From NCBI RefSeq assembly GCF_001655775.1, contig NZ_LXFF01000012.1, positions 23,354 through 87,353 of the forward strand: a DNA stretch of 64,000 nt. The letters are read 5' to 3'. The notes below the pieces were generated by a model. The model saw only the letters and a list, made by a program, of their open reading frames with translations, had not been told where the DNA came from and did no database searches. This stretch comes from Candidatus Arthromitus sp. SFB-turkey (GTDB lineage: Bacteria; Bacillota; Clostridia; Clostridiales; Clostridiaceae). Numbering within the stretch: the first letter of the stretch is position 1; the number at the start of each line of letters is the position of its first letter. Of this stretch, positions 17,586 to 26,745 are shown in pieces. The position numbers and the translations under genes are program-made.

Positions 17586-20500
17586 ATGATAGACGATAAA
17601 AAAGATTTAAAATTTAATAAATCATCAGAGGAAGAATTGGAGTTAAATTATGAAGACACGTCAAGTGTAAAAGATGCAGATAATAATGAAGTAAATACTG
17701 GTTCACATCAAGATTTTTTTGAACCACTTAATGAAGAAACATATGCAGAGGATACTGTAACTAAGGAAGAAGTAGAAGAGGTAACAGACGCAAAAAAGTT
17801 AGAGGAAGTAGCAGAGGTAGTAGAAGCAGAGAAGATAGAGGAAGTATTAGAAGTAGTAGAGGAAATAGAAGAAGCAGTGGAATTAGAGGAATCAGAAGTA
17901 ATAGAGGCAGAAGAAGTTGAAGAAAATGAAGAAATATCAGTAGAAAGCGAAGATGAGGTAGTAGAAGTAAATGATGAATTTCCTTCATCAGCATCAGGAT
18001 TGGAAACTGATATGACACCGACATCAGATGAAAGTATAGAACCTCCTTCTTTAGATATGGAAGATGGTTATGAAGTTGGTACTGAATTAGATGAATATGG
18101 AAATGTTGTTGAAGTGTTTGCATCAGTAAATGGTAGAAGTGTAACTCCGTTTACTTTAAATGATACGCGTTTACCTTCTGCAGTTACAAAACCGGTTGGA
18201 ACAGTTTCTCATTTCGGAGAAACAAAAGGAGGTGTGGACTTTAGTATAAGTACTACAGCAACCAATATACATGATAGATATAAATTTCAAGGAACTGCTA
18301 AACCAAGTCTTGTATTTACTGGAGAAATTTTAGATGCTAGAGCTACAGTATCTTTAGTTAGTACATTTGATGGAAGCGATATTGTTCTACGGAATACTAC
18401 AGGTTCTGTTATTAGTGGTACTTTAAGAGAATTTTTAATAAGAGCTGCTAATGAAAAAATTGATGAAATAAATGGAACTAAAGTTGATTCTGTTTCATCT
18501 ATTGATGACAGAACTTATTTAACACTTGCTTTAAGTTATATACTTTCAGCAAATAATGCTACTGCAAGTAATTTAGGATTATCATTAACATTTAAAGATT
18601 TAGATTCGGTTATACCTAAACAAACAACATTAGATTTTGTAGCTAGTACTATTTTTACTACTGGATTGGATATTGTAAAAAATATAGTAAATGAAGATTC
18701 TTTTGTTAGCAATAGAGATGGAATATCTAAAAATTCTAGAAATGTATCTAATATAAATTTAAATCCTGAAGGAATATCAGTTAATATTGATTTAAAAGTA
18801 GAAAAACCAGAAAACGGATTAAAAACTAATACTAGATATGAGTTTGTTGCACCAAATAGAGATTTAGTATTTTTTCCGATTGCTGATAGTACTGTTAGTC
18901 TTACAGCTAGTGCTATTAATTATGTTGAAGGACTTACAATGACTCCGTTTAAAACTGGTAAACAACTCCCATTATTTGAAACATTATCTGTTGTAAATAG
19001 TACTACTTTAGCTGTATCAGGAATGATTGCGTTAGAAGAAATTACTTCAACTACGAGTGTTGTTTCATACGTAGATTTTAATAGTATTGATGATACTACT
19101 TATTTGGATTATGATGATATGATTTCGGTTGGGGCTTCAAATGTTGCATTGAAAGTTGGTGGTACAACTGTTAGATTTAATACGTTTAAGATATATGATT
19201 TGGATTCTACAATAACTAAGATTGAAGTTGAAGATGATAGAATGGATAAATATCCAGTAACCCTTATTCCAGTAGATTCTAATGATTCTAAAAAAGGTGC
19301 AAATCCTCAAATAACAGGACTTCAAAGAAGTATGCCGTATAATTTTAGGAAGCTTCATATTACAGCTCAACCGGAGAGTGAAGTAGTAACTAAAACTTTA
19401 ACATTTGCTACTTTTAGCGTTAGTGGTACTAAAGTGACAGCATTACCTACACATAGTCATGTTATTAGAACTACAGCTTTTTCTGAACCAATTTTATTTA
19501 TAGAATTAGATTCAGATAAAGCTTTTGTAAGTACAACAACTGGAAATCCTTCAAGTTCATCTTCTGGTTCTGCAGTTCCAGTATTTATACCAAAGTTTGA
19601 AGTTGAATTACCAAATAAAATTAAAATGCCAGTTGTTACAAATGATAAAACATCACTTAGATATGTTATTGAAGTTGAAAAATCGGATATAACTGTTAAG
19701 GATTTGATTGTTAATGGTCTTAAAGGAAATGAAAAATATAAAGTTGAAAAGATAGACGGAAAAGATATAATTTACTTTATTGTTACTTTAAGTGAATTAT
19801 CTGAAAAAAGGGATTATGGATTTTTAATATTGGAGCTTAGTTATATAGATTTAGATGGAAGAGATCTTGTTACAAGACAGGTTTTAAATAAAATAAATAA
19901 TATAACTCACTTAAATATAGGTAGTCAAGCTCCGTTTGTGTTAACTCAATTTCCAGATGAGACACAAGATAATACAACAGGACCAGAATTGATGGGTAAT
20001 GCAATATTTAATGTAACACTTTTTGAAGCGACAACTCTTGAAGCTAGAAAAGCAGAAATTCCATTGTTTATTGATGATATGAATGGAAGATTCTTAAGAA
20101 TGGAATTTAAGAAGCCTGAAGGTAATCCAGCAGTTGAAGTAGAGTTAGAAGGAAGCATTTTAAGGTTTACAAATTTAGAGCCAAAAAGTGAAGTTGTATA
20201 TAAGTTGGATTTCATATGGAAAGATAAGGATAATAAAGAGCAAACATTATCTAAATATGCAAAAATATCTACTCCAGCAGTTCCAGCAGTTGATGTAAAA
20301 GGTACAACTATAACAACAACTTCATCTACTGCAGAAATAGTATTTGAATTGTTCTCACATCCAAAATCAACAATATCTGGTGTTACTTTAAGTGATGAAA
20401 AAATTAAATTTACTTGGAATAGAGATAAATTAACTCTAAACTTAGAAAGATTAAAACCAAATACAGAGTACAAGGATTTGGAAATAACTTTCAAGTTAGA

Positions 20501-20942
20501 AAATGGACTAATAACAAAATACAAAATTGAAACATTTAAGACAAAAGAAGAAGTAAAACCACCAACAGGAAATGTTGCAGATTTTGTAGCTAGAATTTAT
20601 GAAGCTGCACTTGGAAGAAAACCAGAAGTTGAAGGATGGAGATTCTGGGTTCAAAAATTAGAATCTAAAGAATTGTCTGTAACTCAATTTGTTTATGACT
20701 TAATGGCTCAAGATGAATTTGTTAATAGATTCTTGAGTAAAGAAGATTTCATAAAAATGATGTATATAATAGTTGTTGGAAGAGAGCCAGAAGAAGAAGG
20801 ACAAAAATATTGGGAAAGAAAGTATGATGAATATAAGTTGCAAGAACCATCATTAGCAGATTTAAGAAGAAGAATTGCTACTGAAATGATGAGTGAACCA
20901 GAATTCAAAGATTATGTAACTAAAATTGGATTAAAATATTAA
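17586..20942 (+). CDS. DUF4214 protein paralogue with acidic N-terminal repeat region, no signal peptide seen
   Basis: The protein is 1118 aa. Beyond residue ~190 it parallels the preceding lipoprotein module by module (shared segments include EVEDDR, IPLFIDD, KYAKIS-type and the DUF4214 tail GRKPEVEGWRFWVQKLE with EPEEEGQKYWERKYDEYK). The N-terminus is different: no hydrophobic signal or lipobox, but about 130 residues dominated by Glu and Val (for example EEVAEVVEAEKIEEVLEVVE). An in-frame stop just upstream (17565) rules out a longer start. The ribosome site is weak. It may be exported by another route, act inside the cell, or be released from the spore or mother cell; the sequence does not decide. 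Confidence 0.75.
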   Translation: MIDDKKDLKFNKSSEEELELNYEDTSSVKDADNNEVNTGSHQDFFEPLNEETYAEDTVTKEEVEEVTDAKKLEEVAEVVEAEKIEEVLEVVEEIEEAVELEESEVIEAEEVEENEEISVESEDEVVEVNDEFPSSASGLETDMTPTSDESIEPPSLDMEDGYEVGTELDEYGNVVEVFASVNGRSVTPFTLNDTRLPSAVTKPVGTVSHFGETKGGVDFSISTTATNIHDRYKFQGTAKPSLVFTGEILDARATVSLVSTFDGSDIVLRNTTGSVISGTLREFLIRAANEKIDEINGTKVDSVSSIDDRTYLTLALSYILSANNATASNLGLSLTFKDLDSVIPKQTTLDFVASTIFTTGLDIVKNIVNEDSFVSNRDGISKNSRNVSNINLNPEGISVNIDLKVEKPENGLKTNTRYEFVAPNRDLVFFPIADSTVSLTASAINYVEGLTMTPFKTGKQLPLFETLSVVNSTTLAVSGMIALEEITSTTSVVSYVDFNSIDDTTYLDYDDMISVGASNVALKVGGTTVRFNTFKIYDLDSTITKIEVEDDRMDKYPVTLIPVDSNDSKKGANPQITGLQRSMPYNFRKLHITAQPESEVVTKTLTFATFSVSGTKVTALPTHSHVIRTTAFSEPILFIELDSDKAFVSTTTGNPSSSSSGSAVPVFIPKFEVELPNKIKMPVVTNDKTSLRYVIEVEKSDITVKDLIVNGLKGNEKYKVEKIDGKDIIYFIVTLSELSEKRDYGFLILELSYIDLDGRDLVTRQVLNKINNITHLNIGSQAPFVLTQFPDETQDNTTGPELMGNAIFNVTLFEATTLEARKAEIPLFIDDMNGRFLRMEFKKPEGNPAVEVELEGSILRFTNLEPKSEVVYKLDFIWKDKDNKEQTLSKYAKISTPAVPAVDVKGTTITTTSSTAEIVFELFSHPKSTISGVTLSDEKIKFTWNRDKLTLNLERLKPNTEYKDLEITFKLENGLITKYKIETFKTKEEVKPPTGNVADFVARIYEAALGRKPEVEGWRFWVQKLESKELSVTQFVYDLMAQDEFVNRFLSKEDFIKMMYIIVVGREPEEEGQKYWERKYDEYKLQEPSLADLRRRIATEMMSEPEFKDYVTKIGLKY

Positions 20943-20949
20943 ATTTTTG

Positions 20950-20991
20950 AAATAGAGAAGTATTCTTACTTCTCTATTTTATTTTTTTAAA
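20950..20991 (+). terminator. Terminator after the second DUF4214 gene
   Basis: Stem AAATAGAGAAGTA (20950-20962) with TACTTCTCTATTT (20967-20979), then TATTTTTTT. Confidence 0.85.
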
Positions 20992-21002
20992 TAAAATCTA
21001 TT

Positions 21003-21031
21003 TTTACAGTAAATACTATAATTACTATAAA
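21003..21031 (+). promoter_or_regulatory. Sigma-A promoter of the oligopeptide-binding lipoprotein gene
   Basis: TTTACA (21003-21008), 17-base spacer, TATAAA (21026-21031). Confidence 0.55.
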
Positions 21032-21049
21032 TTATGGAGGCTCTATGTA

Positions 21050-22807
21050 ATGTTAGATTTTAGAAGATATGTTTTATTATTTGCGTCTATTATTTTTGTG
21101 ATTTCTTTGTTTACGTCTTGTGGTAAATCAGATAATAATAATGGAAATAAAATGAAAGTTGATAATATTTATAAGGGCAGTGGAAAATTTGATAGAGATA
21201 CTTTATATATAAGTGCTCTTAATGTGGATACACCAACAAATGACTCTCTTGTAAAGCATGATATTTTAAATGTTGGTATTAATTCCATAAGTAGAAGAAG
21301 TTTTAATCCGTATTTTGCAGAATCAAAATGTGATGTATATATTATTGATTCATTGTGGGAACCACTTATGAAAAGAGGGTATGATGGAGAATATTATCCC
21401 AATATACTAAAACAACTTCCAACAGTTTCGGAAGATAAAACTACATATTTATTTTCTCTTAGAGAAGATTTAGCTTGGGAAGATGGAACAAAACTTACTA
21501 CAAAAGATATTGAATTTACATATAAATTTTTGATGGATAATTCTTATAGTGGTTCTTTTGATCGGGAACTTTTAAATATAAAAAATTGGTTGGAATATAA
21601 AGATGGAACGGTTGATTATATATCAGGACTTGAAATTTTAGATGATTATAATTTTAAAGTTATGGTTGAAACACCAAACGTTTATACACTGGATTTACTT
21701 AATATATACCCCCTTTCATTTTCTTATTATGGGCAGTATTATTATCAAGGAGGTTCAAATCAATTAGAAAGTGTTGATATTAGACCTTTTGGAAATGGAG
21801 TTTTTAAATTTTTAGGATATGAAGAAAATAAGTACTTAATTCTTGAGTCAAATTCTTTCCATTTTAAAGGAAAATCTAATATTAGTACTCTTACATATAA
21901 AGTCATTGATATGAAAAATTTTATCAATGACTTAACTTCTGGAAATGTTGATATAGTCAGAGATGTTTTTTTAAATGATGAAAACCTTTTAAAAATTTCT
22001 AAGGTGGAATTTTTAAGCGGATATATTTTTCCTAGTTATAGATACGCATCTATTGGAATAAATCACAGTAATTCTATTTTAAAAGATGTGAATGTTAGAA
22101 AAGCTATTAATTTGTGTATAGATAAAAGTGAAATTGTAAAAAAAATATCGGATAACAATTTAGATATATTAGATGCTCCTATTGATAGAAATTTTTATAA
22201 CTTATTTTATGATAAAGATGAAGTTAACAATGATTTTAATAAAAATACTGCTATGAGTTTTCTTGAAAAATCAGGATGGAAAAAAGGATTAAATGGTTTT
22301 CGTGAAAAAGAGGGGCAAAAATTGGAGTTTAAATTTTTAATTGAGAAAGATGATTTAATTGTTTCGAAAATTTTTACTTTAGTAAAGAAAGATTTGGAAA
22401 GTATTGGAATTAGTGTTGTTAGTGAAGAAGTGGATAAAGAAATTTTTAAGCTTAATTCTAAGGATATGAAAAATATACCTGCACTTTATGATTTGTTTTT
22501 GATGAATCCAAATTTTAATTTTGAATCTAATTGGTTTAAAAGTTTTTCAACAAATGGAATGAACAATTTTTATTATTATTCAAATTCTTATTTAGATGAA
22601 CTTCTTTATAATATTTCTGTTGAATTTGATATTGATAAAAGTAAAGAACTATATCAAAAGGCGTATGAAACTATTAAAGAAGATATTCCGATTGTTGCTT
22701 TATTTCAGGAAAAACAATTTGACGTATATAATGGACGAATTCTTGGCATAAATTCTGCAAATATTTTTAAGACATTTTATTATGACGAAATAATTTTGAA
22801 AAAATAG
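21050..22807 (+). CDS. Extracellular solute-binding lipoprotein, family 5 (OppA-like)
   Basis: The protein is 585 aa. A signal sequence ends at a lipobox (LFTSC), so the mature protein is lipid-anchored. The family-5 pattern is clear: a lead-in with LWEPLMKRG, LREDLAWEDGTKLTTKDIEF, then RPFGNGVFKF and NVRKAINLCIDKSEIV. Such proteins bind oligopeptides (or nickel and other ligands) for ABC transporters. No permease or ATPase genes are adjacent, so the transporter must be encoded elsewhere. ATG 21050 follows GGAGG; an ATG seven bases earlier runs straight into a stop. An M28 peptidase gene follows 19 bases later, a pairing that suggests peptide scavenging. Confidence 0.88.
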   Translation: MLDFRRYVLLFASIIFVISLFTSCGKSDNNNGNKMKVDNIYKGSGKFDRDTLYISALNVDTPTNDSLVKHDILNVGINSISRRSFNPYFAESKCDVYIIDSLWEPLMKRGYDGEYYPNILKQLPTVSEDKTTYLFSLREDLAWEDGTKLTTKDIEFTYKFLMDNSYSGSFDRELLNIKNWLEYKDGTVDYISGLEILDDYNFKVMVETPNVYTLDLLNIYPLSFSYYGQYYYQGGSNQLESVDIRPFGNGVFKFLGYEENKYLILESNSFHFKGKSNISTLTYKVIDMKNFINDLTSGNVDIVRDVFLNDENLLKISKVEFLSGYIFPSYRYASIGINHSNSILKDVNVRKAINLCIDKSEIVKKISDNNLDILDAPIDRNFYNLFYDKDEVNNDFNKNTAMSFLEKSGWKKGLNGFREKEGQKLEFKFLIEKDDLIVSKIFTLVKKDLESIGISVVSEEVDKEIFKLNSKDMKNIPALYDLFLMNPNFNFESNWFKSFSTNGMNNFYYYSNSYLDELLYNISVEFDIDKSKELYQKAYETIKEDIPIVALFQEKQFDVYNGRILGINSANIFKTFYYDEIILKK

Positions 22808-22826
22808 TATTTTTGGAGATGGTATT

Positions 22827-23765
22827 TTGAAAAAATTTGTAGCTATGGTTTTTGTGCTTTTGTTTATTGCTAACGGGACAGCAAATGCTATAGAAAAAAA
22901 TTATGGAGATATTGCTTATGGGCATTTGTTAAAATTTTCGCTGCTTGGTAATAGAGCTCTTGTTACACAAAGTGAAAAAAATTCTAGAGATTACATAATA
23001 AATACGCTTCAGAAAATGGGATATAAATCTAAAAATTTAAAATTTAAAGTTGAGAATTATGATACCTATAATATTGAAGTAAATAAAAAGGGAAAAGATA
23101 CATCTAAAACAATTATTTTAGGTGCTCATTATGACGGGAGAATTGAGGGAAATGCTTTTGATGATAATGGTTCAGGTATTTCTATTTTGCTTGAGTTGTG
23201 CGAAATTTTTAAGGATATAGATTCACCGTGTAATTTAAAATTTATATTTTTTGGTGCTGAAGAAATAAATATTTTAGGTAAAGGTCTTCATGGTTCATAT
23301 AATTATGTTGAATCTCTAAGTTCAAGAGAGAAGTCTAAAATTAAATATATGATAAATCTTGATACTCTTGCATCTGGTGATAAAATGTACGTTTATAATT
23401 CATATAAAGATAAAGAAGTTGATGAATTTAGCAAAGAGATATTGAAGAAAATTAAAGAAGTGTCTGAAAATATAGATATTAATATAAATTTTAATTACAA
23501 TGAAGAGGGAAACATAAGTTTTACTAATACAAAAAGTGATTATTATCCTTTTTTTGAAAATAATATTCCATTTTTGTATTTTGAATCAACAAATTGGGAG
23601 GCAGGAGAGAATGACGGACGTTCTCAAACAGAATTATTAGGAAGAATTATACATTCTAGAATGGATAATATGATATTTTTAGAAAATATTTTTAATGATA
23701 GAATAAAAGATAGGTTAAGAAGCTACGTTGAGCTTGTAAAAGAATTAATATTAAGTGAAGTATAA
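22827..23765 (+). CDS. Secreted M28-family zinc aminopeptidase
   Basis: The protein is 312 aa from a TTG start with a cleavable signal peptide ending near ANA (about residue 21). The di-zinc site is complete: His101 (GAHYD), Asp112/113 (FDDNGSG), Glu145/146 (FGAEE), Asp179 (INLDT) and a late His (IIHSRMDN). M28 enzymes release N-terminal amino acids from peptides. It shares a transcript with the peptide-binding lipoprotein, so products could feed that uptake system. It is exported, probably to the cell surface or medium. Confidence 0.88.
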   Translation: MKKFVAMVFVLLFIANGTANAIEKNYGDIAYGHLLKFSLLGNRALVTQSEKNSRDYIINTLQKMGYKSKNLKFKVENYDTYNIEVNKKGKDTSKTIILGAHYDGRIEGNAFDDNGSGISILLELCEIFKDIDSPCNLKFIFFGAEEINILGKGLHGSYNYVESLSSREKSKIKYMINLDTLASGDKMYVYNSYKDKEVDEFSKEILKKIKEVSENIDININFNYNEEGNISFTNTKSDYYPFFENNIPFLYFESTNWEAGENDGRSQTELLGRIIHSRMDNMIFLENIFNDRIKDRLRSYVELVKELILSEV

Positions 23766-23795
23766 AAGGTCTTTTTAAGATCTTTTATTTTTTTA
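23764..23795 (+). terminator. Terminator after the M28 peptidase
   Basis: Stem AAAAGGTCT with AGATCTTTT (one G-U pair), followed by ATTTTTTTAT. Confidence 0.75.
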
Positions 23796-23808
23796 TGCAA
23801 AATTATTA

Positions 23809-23838
23809 TTGAACAAAAAGTTAAAAATATGTTACAAT
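23809..23838 (+). promoter_or_regulatory. Sigma-A promoter of the unknown 218-aa gene
   Basis: TTGAAC (23809-23814), 18-base spacer, TACAAT (23833-23838). Confidence 0.55.
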
Positions 23839-23885
23839 GATATAAATATTAATAAGTTTGGTAATATTTAAGGAGTTTAAAACTT

Positions 23886-24542
23886 ATGAAGTACCTAGAG
23901 ACAAGAAAATTATTTTTATTTAATATGGTTAATGAATATTTAAAGTTGTTAGATTATATGGAGGAAGATTATAACCATAAATTATTAATTGAGAAGGTTA
24001 ATAAATTTTTCTCAAATATATCTAAGAGTTTTGTAGAGATTATTTTTAAAATTGTGGTTGAGCATACTAGTAAATTAGAGCTTAATTTTTTCGGTGATTC
24101 TAGGACAATTGGAATTAATCATATTAAAAATATTTACAGGGGTATAATAAGTAATTCTGATGTTAAGAAAATTTTAGAAAATATAAATGTTTGTGTTAAA
24201 GATTTAGATTGTAACAATAAATTTGAGATTAAAAAATATGGACAACTTGTAGATTTAATTGAAGAGTTAGATTTTTTGTGTATGTTTGAATTGTATTCTT
24301 ATCTTTTAGGAGAGGATGTAGAAGGTGTTTTAAGTTTTATTTTAAATAAAATAACTGAAGATGCTGTAGATCCTGATGAAAGTAATGCGGATGTTATTAA
24401 TGAAAGAGTTATGTATCAAATTGAAAGTAAGATAAGATTATTTAAAAAGCTTTATGATGATGAGGATATTGATTTAGTAGCGAAAAATGAAGATCATATT
24501 ATCTATGAAATAAATGATGTTTTAAAAATAGTTTATATCTAA
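23886..24542 (+). CDS. Unknown protein, 218 aa
   Basis: I do not recognise the family. The protein is acidic and predicted mostly helical, with no signal peptide and no membrane helix. It has AAGGAG upstream, a good promoter and its own terminator, so it is a real single-gene unit. It lies directly upstream of the spoIIA operon, but the terminator between them argues against cotranscription. No metal-binding or catalytic motif stands out. Confidence 0.7.
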   Translation: MKYLETRKLFLFNMVNEYLKLLDYMEEDYNHKLLIEKVNKFFSNISKSFVEIIFKIVVEHTSKLELNFFGDSRTIGINHIKNIYRGIISNSDVKKILENINVCVKDLDCNNKFEIKKYGQLVDLIEELDFLCMFELYSYLLGEDVEGVLSFILNKITEDAVDPDESNADVINERVMYQIESKIRLFKKLYDDEDIDLVAKNEDHIIYEINDVLKIVYI

Positions 24543-24547
24543 TGATG

Positions 24548-24578
24548 GTGTGCAATATATGTTGCACACTATTTTTTT
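24548..24578 (+). terminator. Terminator between the unknown gene and spoIIA
   Basis: Stem GTGTGCAA with TTGCACAC around a short AT loop, followed by TATTTTTTT. Confidence 0.85.
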
Positions 24579-24692
24579 ATTATCATATTTCGAAAAAAAT
24601 TGAATATTAATATTGAATTTAGATAAATAATATTGTAAAATTTTTACATATTCAAGATATCCCAAATTAATTTTTGGAAAGGATGTTTTTTT

Positions 24693-25028
24693 TTGGAAGT
24701 TTTTTGTGAAGAGCAAAACAATACTATTGTAGCGTATCTTAATGGAGAAATAGATCATCATTCAGCTGAATATATACGTATAAAAATAGATTACTACATA
24801 GATACTTCCACTTCTAAAAATTTAGTTTTTGATTTTAAAAATGTTTCGTTTATGGATAGTTCAGGTATAGGAATAATTATTGGTAGACATAAGAAGATAT
24901 CAGCAAAGAATGGACAAGTTTTTATAGTTAATTTAAACAAAACAATTAAAAAGGTTATTGAATTATCAGGTATTACTAAGATTGTAAAAATACATAGTGA
25001 TTTAACAGAGGTTTTAAATAATGCTTAG
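24693..25028 (+). CDS. spoIIAA: Anti-sigma F factor antagonist SpoIIAA
   Basis: STAS-domain protein of 111 aa from a TTG start with a GGAAAGGA ribosome site. The phosphorylatable serine is in the motif MDSSGIG, which SpoIIAB phosphorylates. Dephosphorylated SpoIIAA frees sigma F from SpoIIAB in the forespore. It is the first gene of the classic spoIIAA-spoIIAB-sigF order, with the next gene 10 bases downstream. A sigma-H promoter would be expected upstream; I saw only a poor candidate. Confidence 0.95.
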   Translation: MEVFCEEQNNTIVAYLNGEIDHHSAEYIRIKIDYYIDTSTSKNLVFDFKNVSFMDSSGIGIIIGRHKKISAKNGQVFIVNLNKTIKKVIELSGITKIVKIHSDLTEVLNNA

Positions 25029-25038
25029 GGGGATTTGT

Positions 25039-25494
25039 ATGCAAAATAATATGAGTTTAACTTTAAGTAGTAGATCTAGTAATGAAGGCTTTGCTAGAGT
25101 TGCAGTTGCTGCGTTTATTGCTCAGTTAGACCCAACGCTTGAAGAAATAAGTGATGTTAAAACAGCAGTTTCTGAAGCTGTTACAAATGCTATAATACAT
25201 GGGTATAATGAGGATGAGAATACAAGTATAAATATAAATGTTAGTATAGAAGATGGATTTAAAGATACTCATGGAAATGATAGTTATAGGGTGGAGATAA
25301 GTATCATAGATAATGGTTGTGGAATAGAGAATATATCTCTTGCGAGAGAGCCATTATATACTTCAAGACCTGACCTTGAGCGTTCTGGAATGGGTTTCTC
25401 TGTTATGGAAAGTTTTATGGATGAATTGTTTGTAGAAAGTAGTAAAAATAAAGGGACTCATATTAAGATGGTAAAGTATATAAAAGTAAGGTGA
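25039..25494 (+). CDS. spoIIAB: Anti-sigma F factor / serine kinase SpoIIAB
   Basis: GHKL-type kinase of about 151 aa. The N box reads [12 protein letters not shown], the G1 box DNGCGI and the G2 box RSGMGFSVM, as in other SpoIIAB proteins. It binds sigma F and phosphorylates SpoIIAA. ATG 25039 is favoured because AGGGGG lies just before it; an ATG at 25021 would overlap the end of spoIIAA. sigF begins eight bases after its TGA stop. Confidence 0.95.
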   Translation: MQNNMSLTLSSRSSNEGFARVAVAAFIAQLDPTLEEISDVKTAVSEAVTNAIIHGYNEDENTSININVSIEDGFKDTHGNDSYRVEISIIDNGCGIENISLAREPLYTSRPDLERSGMGFSVMESFMDELFVESSKNKGTHIKMVKYIKVR

Positions 25495-25501
25495 TTGTAT
25501 A

Positions 25502-26263
25502 ATGGCACAAGAAAATATTGTCTCTGGTAATGTGCTTCGTCATGAGGAAAATGACGAGCTTCTTAGGCGTGCAAAAACCGGAGATAAAAAAGCTGAGGAT
25601 TTACTCTTAGAAATTAATTTACCATTAGTTGCATCACTAAGTAAAAAGTTTTTGGGTAGAGGATATGATTATGATGATATCTATCAAGTAGGAGCACTTG
25701 GACTTATTAAAGCTATTAAAAACTTTAATAGTGAATATAATGTCAAGTTTTCTACATATGCAGTTCCTATGATTTTAGGTGAAATAAAAAGATTTTTAAG
25801 AGATGACGGAATTGTCAAAATAAGTAGAAATGTAAAAGGGATATCGAGAAAAATAATGTTTAAGCGTGATGAGCTTACAAAAGAATTAAATAGAGAGCCA
25901 ACAGTTCATGAACTTGCTGAGTATACAAAACTTAGTGTGGATGACATAATTTTAGCAATTGATTCATGTTCAAGTACTCAATATTTGTATGATACTGTAC
26001 ATCAAGATGATGGTTCGCCAATACTTTTAATCGATAAAATTGAGGAAAAAGTTTCTGATGATTCTCTAATATTAAATAAACTTGTTTTAAAAGAAATGAT
26101 AAATAAGTTAGACGAAAAAAGTAGGCAAATTATAATGCTTAGATATTTTAAAGATAAGACTCAAATCCAAGTAGCCTCCTTACTTGGAATTAGTCAAGTT
26201 CAAGTTTCTCGCATTGAAAAGAAAGTTTTAACAAAGTTAAAAGGTATTTTAAAAGAATATTAA
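25502..26263 (+). CDS. sigF: RNA polymerase sporulation sigma factor SigF
   Basis: Sigma-70 family protein of 253 aa, the forespore-specific sigma F (SpoIIAC). Region 2 contains YQVGALGLIKAIKNF and FSTYAVPMILGEIKRF; region 3 has REPTVHELAEYTKLS; region 4 has the helix-turn-helix QIQVASLLGISQVQVSRIE. It is held inactive by SpoIIAB before septation. It is the last gene of the operon, ending at a hairpin shared with the convergent 2TM gene. Confidence 0.96.
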   Translation: MAQENIVSGNVLRHEENDELLRRAKTGDKKAEDLLLEINLPLVASLSKKFLGRGYDYDDIYQVGALGLIKAIKNFNSEYNVKFSTYAVPMILGEIKRFLRDDGIVKISRNVKGISRKIMFKRDELTKELNREPTVHELAEYTKLSVDDIILAIDSCSSTQYLYDTVHQDDGSPILLIDKIEEKVSDDSLILNKLVLKEMINKLDEKSRQIIMLRYFKDKTQIQVASLLGISQVQVSRIEKKVLTKLKGILKEY

Positions 26264-26277
26264 TTTTAGAGAAAAAG

Positions 26278-26310
26278 AAAAGGATAGATTTTTATAATCT
26301 ATCCTTTTCT
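26278..26310. terminator. Bidirectional terminator between sigF and the 2TM gene
   Basis: AAAAGGATAGATT (26278-26290) with AATCTATCCTTTT (26296-26308). The 3' arm overlaps the last codons of the minus-strand gene. Confidence 0.8.
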
Positions 26311-26558
26311 TTCTTTAGAGCTTCCATTTCTCTTTCAATTTCGCTTCCAGCTCCTAATGCAGAACTTACAGACACACCATGTATAACTACACCTATACCC
26401 CATCCAGCAACAGGGAATATCCACCAATTTTCTCTATTTAAATAACTTATTACAAATAAAAATAGTGAAACCACTGCAAAAGTGACTAAGTGTATTCTAA
26501 ATGCCTTTCTAGCCATAACACGTCTTTTAGCCACTTTATACAATTCTTTATCGTTCAT
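26292..26558 (-). CDS. 2TM domain protein
   Basis: Small membrane protein of 88 aa. A basic N-terminus with VAKRRVMARKAFRIHL is followed by two membrane helices (about 23-41 and 46-66, the second holding FPVAGWGIGVVIHGV) and a charged C-terminal coil. This is the 2TM (PF13239-like) architecture, also found fused to histidine kinases. Function is unknown. It is a single-gene unit with a large AT-rich inverted repeat in its upstream region. Confidence 0.75.
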   Translation of the reverse strand: MNDKELYKVAKRRVMARKAFRIHLVTFAVVSLFLFVISYLNRENWWIFPVAGWGIGVVIHGVSVSSALGAGSEIEREMEALKKEKDRL

Positions 26559-26586
26559 GTTTTTTCCTACTTTCTTTTAAAATAAC

Positions 26587-26622
26587 TATAATTATAAATG
26601 TTCCTAATTATTTATAATTATA
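26587..26622. promoter_or_regulatory. Large inverted repeat upstream of the 2TM gene
   Basis: Two perfect 13-base arms, TATAATTATAAAT (26587-26599) and its complement (26610-26622), with a 10-base spacer. The TATAATTATA core resembles PerR-type boxes, but the identity is unproven. Confidence 0.4.
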
Positions 26623-26707
26623 CAATAAAAAATTTTAAATTACTATTGTAATTGTTAATATATATGTTGTATTTTATTATAATTTATTAAATATTTAAAA
26701 ATTTATA

Positions 26708-26738
26708 AAAAAAAAGGTAGTTTACTACCTTTTTTTTT
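26708..26738 (-). terminator. Terminator after the SCP2 gene cluster
   Basis: AAAAAAGGTAGT pairs with ACTACCTTTTTT around a two-base loop; A/T runs on both sides. It lies just downstream of the last minus-strand SCP2 gene. Confidence 0.85.
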
Positions 26739-26745
26739 ATTGAAG

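Noticed and set aside
17549..17599. Short upstream frame (MKAIILRKFKKVYDRR) as a missing signal peptide for the second DUF4214 protein
   Set aside because: It is in another frame, ends at its own stop, has no good ribosome site and lacks a hydrophobic core.
17761..18123. Long minus-strand open frame rich in Leu opposite the acidic repeat region
   Set aside because: It is the antisense shadow of Glu/Val codons (GAA/GTA read as TTC/TAC-type Leu-rich frames), with no ribosome site.
19946..20524. 192-codon minus-strand frame inside the second DUF4214 gene
   Set aside because: Antisense to a clear coding region with no promoter, ribosome site or family features.
24588..24625. Sigma-H promoter for spoIIA (GAAAAA ... 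ATTGAAT)
   Set aside because: An ATTGAAT -10 is present, but no acceptable AGGA-type -35 lies at 11-12 bases; too weak to list as a feature.
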